Source: Dermanyssus gallinae
Lineage: Eukaryota; Arthropoda; Arachnida; Mesostigmata; Dermanyssidae
Length of the DNA: 64,000 bases
Reading direction: 5' to 3'
Assembly: GCA_003439945.1 (NCBI GenBank)
Contig: QVRM01005380.1
Location: 1-64,000, forward strand
The position numbers and the translations under genes are program-made. Below are positions 57,937-64,000 of the stretch, in pieces; within the stretch, counting starts at the first letter, position 1, and every line of letters begins with the position of its first letter. The notes under the pieces were generated by a model. The model worked only from the letters and a program-made list of their open reading frames with translations. It was not told where the DNA came from and made no database searches.

Positions 57937-59613
57937 GTTCACGGACACTTGCCAATGTAAATTTTGCGGCGAGTACTACTCGACTGACTACTGGGAGATA
58001 CCATGTCACATATTGTCAATATTCTAACGCGTCATATATGTATTTATTATATCTAAGGGACTAAACAATGTTTCAACTTGTGGTGTACTACAAAACTAGT
58101 TGCGAAATGAATCGATATGCATACGTAAGGCTTAGTTAGTTGTCTAGTTAGGGCTAGTTATGAACTATACTATGGAACCACACTGTACGACACTATTCTC
58201 TCATAATAGTGTCTCTCATCCGGTGACAGCCAGAACAACACAACGGCACGGAGGCAGCAGCCTCCAAGGAACTGAAGAACTTGCTAAATATAGCGCAGCG
58301 CAGAGTGCACCGCTTTTCAATGCATAGGAGAAGAACAATCTAACGTTCGAAGTCCTTGAAGCACAAACATTGACATGCACCCGTAAAGGACACAATAGAG
58401 GCCAATGAGAGACAGGAACGCAGCTACCAATACGGACCGCTAATGACTCTCTCCAACGACAGAGGTCAGCTCACCGGCCACGTAGTAGACGTAGCGGCTA
58501 TTGTCTGGCGGTAGTTTCGGGATTTGCTGAACTAGAAGCAAATTGGGAGTTTTAATGGGTATCTCACCTAGCGTGCAGCAAAAACACGGTCTGCACGTCG
58601 CAGCAAAAACACCGTTCTGGCTTTTGTTTATTAAAAAGGAAAATACCTGAGTGTCAAGGTCAAGCGTGCGGGGGAAGCGTTCACTTATCTCGAGGGATTT
58701 GATTTCCCCTTTGCGTTAAACTCCAGCTCTCTGGATGACTTGCAGCCGTCTAGACATTTCGCCAAGTGGTTGTTATGTGTATTCAGACCACTAATTCGAC
58801 ACGAAGTACGAGCTGAAACCCTACGGCCCTACATGCCAAAAGAGCCGCCCGCTCTCTACACGAACGACAATGACATTACAAATGTTAACGTTTTCAGCCA
58901 TTTCCGTCGCTGTATTTCTATAGTTAACTGGATCTTATTAGAATTGTTAAAGCAAACAGTTCACGCTAACCCGGCAATCAAGCTCTTCTACGAGTTCCTA
59001 AGAGGAATCGTACTTCTTTCTTTTGGTCAGTCGATACAGACGTTAAAGTTTCGAGCAACTTTCGATTGGCATGCATTTTGATGGAACAGTTATAGGCAGC
59101 GTGTTAGTTTCTCAACTATCAATTGTGGAGCCTCGGTAGCCAAAGGTATATCATGTTATTACCGTGCTCCGTTTGTCTTTTAAGACGATGCAGTAACCCA
59201 TCTCAAAAATGGGGATCATCCAGGCCAACTTGAATTATAAAAAAGTTCCTCTCCTTTACTGAACATACACATCTGCTTCCTACAATGTGCGGGGCGGTAT
59301 ACTGAGCTTGAAATAGTAAAACGGGGCTTTGAAAAATTAGTTAAAGTGCCGAGGCACCATAAGGCGTCACTGTTCAGATGTCTAGAGAGGCTACAAGCAA
59401 CATAGAAGTTTATTGCAAGGTAGCTCAAGGCAAAGCTCAGTGTAACGTCTGCACTAGAACTCTATTAATTGCTGTAAATAAAGTCAAATACCGCCATGTT
59501 TTCTCTTCTGGATGGTGGTGAATTGTGTGGCGGACTTCCAGTGTCGACACGTCTTTGGCGTTTTGTCCACCTGAAACGCCTGATGCTTCCAACGTTAGAA
59601 AACAGGTGTCGCT

Positions 59614-59817
59614 AGGTGGCCACTACCCAAACACTTTTTTCGGGCTGACCCTCAAGCCGACAGTTACCGTCCACGGGTTTGCCTCTGCATTGCTTCGCAA
59701 GACGGACCCCATAATTACAAATGTGCAACGGTGTGGCTTGAACCCGTGTACCTGTACATATGTCTCCTCCGGTCGCGAGGAGCACACGAATGCACCACGC
59801 CACCAGGCTCGACATTT
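59614..59817 (-). mobile_element. SINE family 1, tandem dimer, unit 1
   Basis: The block AGGTGGCC.CTACC recurs at 59614 and 59818, so the unit is 204 bp long. The unit holds the usual order on the minus strand: GGTGGCGTGGTGCATTCG, ACACGGGTTCAAGCCACACC (degraded B box), then TTTGTAATTATGGGGTCCGT and GGGTCAGCCCG. The B box has two substitutions, so this head is probably no longer a good Pol III promoter. Plus-strand frames crossing the dimer (up to 217 codons) are accidental. Confidence 0.82.
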
Positions 59818-59998
59818 AGGTGGCCTCTACCTAAAACTTCTCGGGCTGACCCTCAGCCAAGATTTAACGTCCACAGGACTGCATTTCGCATTGCTTCATA
59901 GGCGGACCCCCATAAATACAAATGTGTACCGGTGGGGCTCGAACCCGCGCACCTATGTTCATATGTGTCTCCTCCGGTCGCGAGGCGCAGGCCTACCT
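59818..59998 (-). mobile_element. SINE family 1, tandem dimer, unit 2
   Basis: Follows unit 1 directly in the same orientation. The B box GCGCGGGTTCGAGCCCCACC is intact and the acceptor-like CCACCGGT is complete. The A-box side is truncated: after GCCTGCGCCTCGCGACCGGA the head ends at about 59998, so the GGTGGCGTGGTG block is missing. Body blocks TATTTATGGGGGTCCGCC and GGCTGAGGGTCAGCCCGAGA match the 42.6-kb copy. Confidence 0.82.
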
Positions 59999-60482
59999 AA
60001 TGACAGCCAACCAGCCCGAATGGGACAGACTGTCGTTATCGTCGTATGGTTATTGCTACATGTTGCCTGTTGGCGCGAGCAAAGCCACATTGAAGCCAAA
60101 ACTGCTTCCGCCATTTCTGCCGGCGGGGAAAGGGCGGTGGTTGCAGAGTTGTTCCACGAACGTCTACAGGCATCATAGGCTAATCAGAAGTATGCGTGAG
60201 GTATACATAGATCGCGATTTCGTATTTGGACTATTAAAACAGACGGCGAAATTTTACGGTTTTATTCTCAACGATTATTAAAGCTTACGGTCAGTCGCAC
60301 GTTTGTAGTGTCACTAAACAATTATAGGGTTAATCTGGTGTTGTTTGTGGGATGCGTCGCAATATCTGCGAATAATTCATGAGCCAACATCGCCGTGTTG
60401 CTTGCATAGTTGTGCTATCGCTAGTACATTCGAGAGCTATTAATAAGTGGCGACAAAAATCTGAAATGCAGTCCATATATGC

Positions 60483-60514
<32 letters not shown>

Positions 60515-61729
60515 TTTTTTGGTTTTATTTCAAACGCAGTTGGTTCACGAAACTGCATTTCAAAACGCTTAAGTTCTCGGTAAATAAAAAAAAGTTGAAA
60601 AAAGCAGTTAAGTTAAACAACGAAGTAGAAATTCACTTTCGATAAAGTTTAAGGAGTGCTTTTTATAAGCACTTTACACAATCGCTAATCACAGTGGTCA
60701 TTGAGCGTCACAAAGACTTCAAAAAACAGCAGTTGGTGCGTTTGTTAAAACGCGAACAATTAATGAGGCAACACACTTGCAAATGTACGCACACACGAAG
60801 CAGTTCACTAGTACAGCATCTTCACAATTTACAATTATGGGTAAAAACACGTGGCTTATATTACTATTCAATCCGAGTGGCTGTCCCTATATACAAAGCA
60901 CACCAGTCCCAATTTCGGATAAACCTAGATCACAAGCCCGATTCTGACTGTGAAAGTAAGAGCCACCGTTTTAGTTCACTAGCGTTAACAACTTGTCTGA
61001 AAATGTATAAAGAGCAGACAACGGCTTTACCGCTTTGCTTACTTAGTTTGCATTTCTTAATAACTTCATGTACAACTGGTTTTATTTAGTGAGGATATGC
61101 GCCCTTGGCAGATATACATATTACTCATAAACTCGGTAAATAAAAATTATTTTCGTATTTGTAGAAATAAAGAAGCAAAATTGCTCATATTTTCAGCAGT
61201 AATCAATTGTCATTATGGACGTTTTAAAGATTTAGGAAGTAGGTAATTAGATTGTGCGTTAGATCAGTATAGTGAGTGCACCAAAGCATCTCACTGTAGC
61301 CGTATATAATTAAAAAGGTATGTATCTATTGTCATATTAAAAGGCTCTCCTTGTGAGGAGGCTGATTTGCGTCTTACGCTGCGCAGATTCTACGATTTAT
61401 AGTTGAGCAAACTAAACTTTGCCATGGTAGGCTCTCGCGGTTTCAAAAATTCATAATCAATACTGCCATTGCTGGTCCACCAAACACTTAAGATAAGTCT
61501 TTGGTTTGCTTTGGTTTCAAATGTGACACTGCAGTCTGAGCCTTTGAAGTCCAGTAAAGTAGTCTCGTTTCGTTACCGTATTGGATCCACATATGCTAAC
61601 ATAAAAAATGTCCTTGGAGAGTTGTCACAGCCAAGGACCCGTACAAACTTCGGGCGCGCATCTTTGTCGCCATAACCGGACGGCTAAAATTGAAAATACG
61701 GAGAGAGAAACAAACTTTTGTTTCCACCA

Positions 61730-61769
<40 letters not shown>

Positions 61770-63756
61770 TAACGTAAACGCACGTTCACGCCGCTTATCA
61801 ACACTGGTCAATGTGAGGCTTTCTGCGTTAGTCTGTCATTCGAACTTTCACTACTCACTAAGGCGCATTTTCCTCAGCTGCGCTGATGGCCGAGACTTTT
61901 AAGCTTACTGCTTATATCTATATACATACCGAGAGATCACACCGTGGTCACCGCTGCCCTGCGCGTAACGTTACTAGAATGGCTCTCGCTGTAGGAAACG
62001 CTATTGTAAACTACAACGGCAACTTAAGGAGTTATTTTTATCATGTATTCATTATCGCGGTCGTCTTTCTCCGCTTCATTAGCTGGACACAGACCGTAGG
62101 CTAGGCAGGGCAACTGTTGCAGTTTCTTCAAAGAAAACCGAAGAAAATGCGAAAGAAAATGTGCAATCTTTATCTACTCGAGCTATGGGTGCCGCAATGC
62201 GCTCTCTCTCCATATCGTCGGTCAACCCCACTAGTTTTGAAGGCGCGAACCCTTTAAAGATTTTTCCTACTCGGGCAGTGTCTTTTAACGACACTAGAAA
62301 GCGTCTTCTTTATCAGCCGCCTTAAGCGCGTGATCTAGGTTTCAGACACATGTTTACAATGAGCGTATGCGTCCAGTCTGCATTGGCCGGAGACGGCATT
62401 ATTACACTAAAAACCCTAATAATAAATCAGAAAGATCTGTCCAACTCGTGACGTAATTTTAGAAATTGAATTCCCAGTCAATCATATATATCCCACTTGT
62501 TCACACATCATTTGTACAACGCTCTGTTAATGAGAAAATTCTTCATTTCAAAGGTGTATCGGTTTGTAGCAACAAGAGGCCTAATCTCGGTGGTTTCTGA
62601 TACCCCTTGAACGTTCAAAGTCTTTTCGCTCGGAGATTTAGAAGTAAACGTCCTCAGAGCTGTATGCAGGCGGACGTGTTTTCATGGTTTCATTGTACTA
62701 TTTGGAGCGCCTTTCGAAGACTGCTTAATTTTAACGTCGGGCAACTGGCATTACTTTTCACCGCCAATAGTTTTTCTGCTCTGCAGACACTGGTGGTACA
62801 CCATGTCTGCCCAATCCCTTCAAACATCTAGTGTCGTCTGAGAATATATATATTCTCCAGAGAGCCTGTTTTCGCAACAGAGAGCCTGAAAAATGATTCC
62901 CAAATATCTAGGTAACAAAGCTTTAAATAACGCATATTTAAAGCTTTGTTACCTAGATGCCATGAATATGTGTGGCGAAAACAGCGTTATTTTTTAAACG
63001 TTCAGATTCGTAAAATAGTTCATACATAGCCACATTTCCCACACACCCACGGTAGGTGACCTAACACCCACTAGTTAGGTGCGAATAAACTAGCTCACGC
63101 GATGTGTTCGTCATATGCGCGATCTCGTCGAGAGTTAAATGTGTATTACAATCTACGGAACTTTAGGGCACCTCTCGACGACGCAGCTATTTTATCTATA
63201 TCCACCTAATTAAAACAAGTTAGCCAATCCGTCCATAGCTAATCTGTCACACACCCATTAATAATATAGACAGCACAAATATTTGCGACTGAGGTACTCG
63301 CATTCAGTCGTACGTGGTAGTGGAAAAGCATAATTTTATGCAGATGGGTTTTCGAAGTTGCTGCGAGAGGTTCTTCCATTGACATAGAAATACAGCACTG
63401 TCGCACTGAGATACGTCCAGTAGAAATGAATTGGCTGAACCACAGGCCGTGACCACAGCCTTTGTTGCGACCACGCACTCATCTCCATCAGGATGCGCTT
63501 CATAGAGTGGAGCTTACTAACAGACAGAACTTTCCTACTGAATTTGTACGAACAAAGGTTTAAATGGTTATACTGAATAAGCACATTTGTGACTGAAATG
63601 CTCGCTTGAGTTTAAATAATAAACCTATGTACAACTCGACAACATAGTCTCTATAGAAAAGCCGAACTGAGTAGCGTTGCACCTGCTGATTAGACGCGGT
63701 TTCATTTCGTTACGATTGCACAGAAAAACCGCTCCACTAAGTCCGAGTGCCGATAG
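59999..63756. other. No gene recognised; (TA)n arrays and a long hairpin near 62.9 kb
   Basis: TA arrays at about 60475-60513 and 61734-61767. A 131-codon frame from about 60694 starts at a non-ATG codon and has no motif. No other gene-like signal was found. Confidence 0.4.
62906..62958. repeat. Perfect 23-bp hairpin with interrupted outer arms
   Basis: Arms 62906-62928 and 62936-62958 (ATCTAGGTAACAAAGCTTTA core) are exact inverse copies with a 7-nt loop. Further out, CTGTTTTCGC near 62868 and GCGAAAACAG near 62974 are also inverse copies, so the foldback is larger with unmatched sequence between inner and outer arms. A direct repeat CAGAGAGCCTG lies in the left part. Confidence 0.93.
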
Positions 63757-63936
63757 CCCGTTGGCATGGTGCATTTTTCTGCGCATCGCGATCGGAGAAA
63801 ACGCACAGGTGCGCGGGTTTGAGCCCCACCGTTGCAAATTTGTATCTATGAGGGTCCGTCTATGAAGCAATGCAATGAGAAGCAGTCCCGTAGACGTTCA
63901 ATATTGGATGGGAGTAACCCGAAAAGTGATATGCCT
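63757..63936 (+). mobile_element. SINE family 1, tRNA-headed, copy 5 (plus strand)
   Basis: Plus-strand copy: TTGGCATGGTGCATTTTTCT, GCGCGGGTTTGAGCCCCACC (B box), TTTGTATCTATGAGGGTCCG, TCTATGAAGCAATGCAATGA and, at its end, a GGGAGTAACCCGAAAAGT block replacing GGGTCAGCCCGAAAAAG. The head is more diverged at the A box than in the 42.6 and 53.6-kb copies. Confidence 0.8.
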
Positions 63937-64000
63937 TACTGGTGCCATAAGGGCTCGCATCGTTGGTGGTGGGAGATCCGCCGTTAGCCTATGGACTCTC

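Larger units (their letters stand above)
57049..59613. other. No gene recognised; (AT)n array at 57538-57597 and a hairpin near 57.9 kb
   Basis: A pure AT array of about 60 bp, the hairpin listed separately, and otherwise unique-looking sequence. A 113-codon frame at 58740-59081 has no motif. Confidence 0.4.

Noticed and set aside
59525..60178. 217-codon plus-strand open frame
   Set aside because: Runs antisense through the two tandem SINE units; the repeated peptide reflects the SINE dimer and not a gene.
60694..61089. 131-codon plus-strand frame
   Set aside because: Starts at GTG, no motif, AT-rich composition; not supported.

Overview
This window reads as intergenic or intronic DNA from an arthropod-like animal nuclear genome. 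There is no operon structure and no Shine-Dalgarno-type signal. Long AT-rich tracts alternate with moderately GC-rich islands, and (TA)n, (ATT)n and (CAG/TTG)n microsatellites are common. The transposable elements are of metazoan type: mariner DNA transposons, several degraded non-LTR retrotransposons (LINEs) and tRNA-derived SINEs. The LINE protein remnants resemble, from memory, copies seen in mites and ticks. A parasitiform mite or other arachnid is therefore my best guess, but the sequence does not prove it. I could not recognise any convincing host protein-coding exon.

Layout. 0-11 kb: a pair of inverted copies of an unnamed repeat at the left edge, then three decayed LINE fragments on the minus strand (about 2.9-3.5, 6.3-6.7 and 9.2-10.85 kb) and a 36-bp minisatellite at 11.2 kb. 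11.5-12.5 kb: a GC- and GA-rich island. 13.4-14.8 kb: the most unusual locus, a chimera of nuclear rRNA gene pieces. It holds an internal 28S piece on the plus strand, then the 3' part of 18S on the minus strand, then the 5' part of 28S on the minus strand, joined end to end. 18.9-20.6 kb: two perfect long hairpins and a LINE remnant. 21.86-23.09 kb: a mariner with perfect 28-bp terminal inverted repeats but a broken transposase. 24.8-29.6 kb: two copies of one tRNA-headed SINE, a second decayed mariner of the same family, a plus-strand LINE piece and a minus-strand LINE 3' end. 32.2-33.4 kb: a CR1/Jockey-like LINE remnant. 37.9-40.2 kb: a diverged direct duplication. 42.6-64 kb: five copies of a second tRNA-headed SINE (one pair in tandem), another LINE remnant, very long (TA)n arrays and, at 55.73-57.05 kb, a complete mariner with an uninterrupted 353-residue DD34D transposase.

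How the parts relate. The only apparently intact gene is the mariner transposase, which would act on its own terminal repeats. All other coding matter is dead transposon sequence. SINEs of this type depend on LINE reverse transcriptase in trans. Nearly all recognisable LINE pieces lie on the minus strand, which would fit (without proving) a large intron of a plus-strand gene. The scrambled rDNA and the recurrent near-perfect hairpins, one of which can be shown by comparison with a related copy to be an inverted templated insertion, suggest replication-template-switch rearrangement as a recurring process here.
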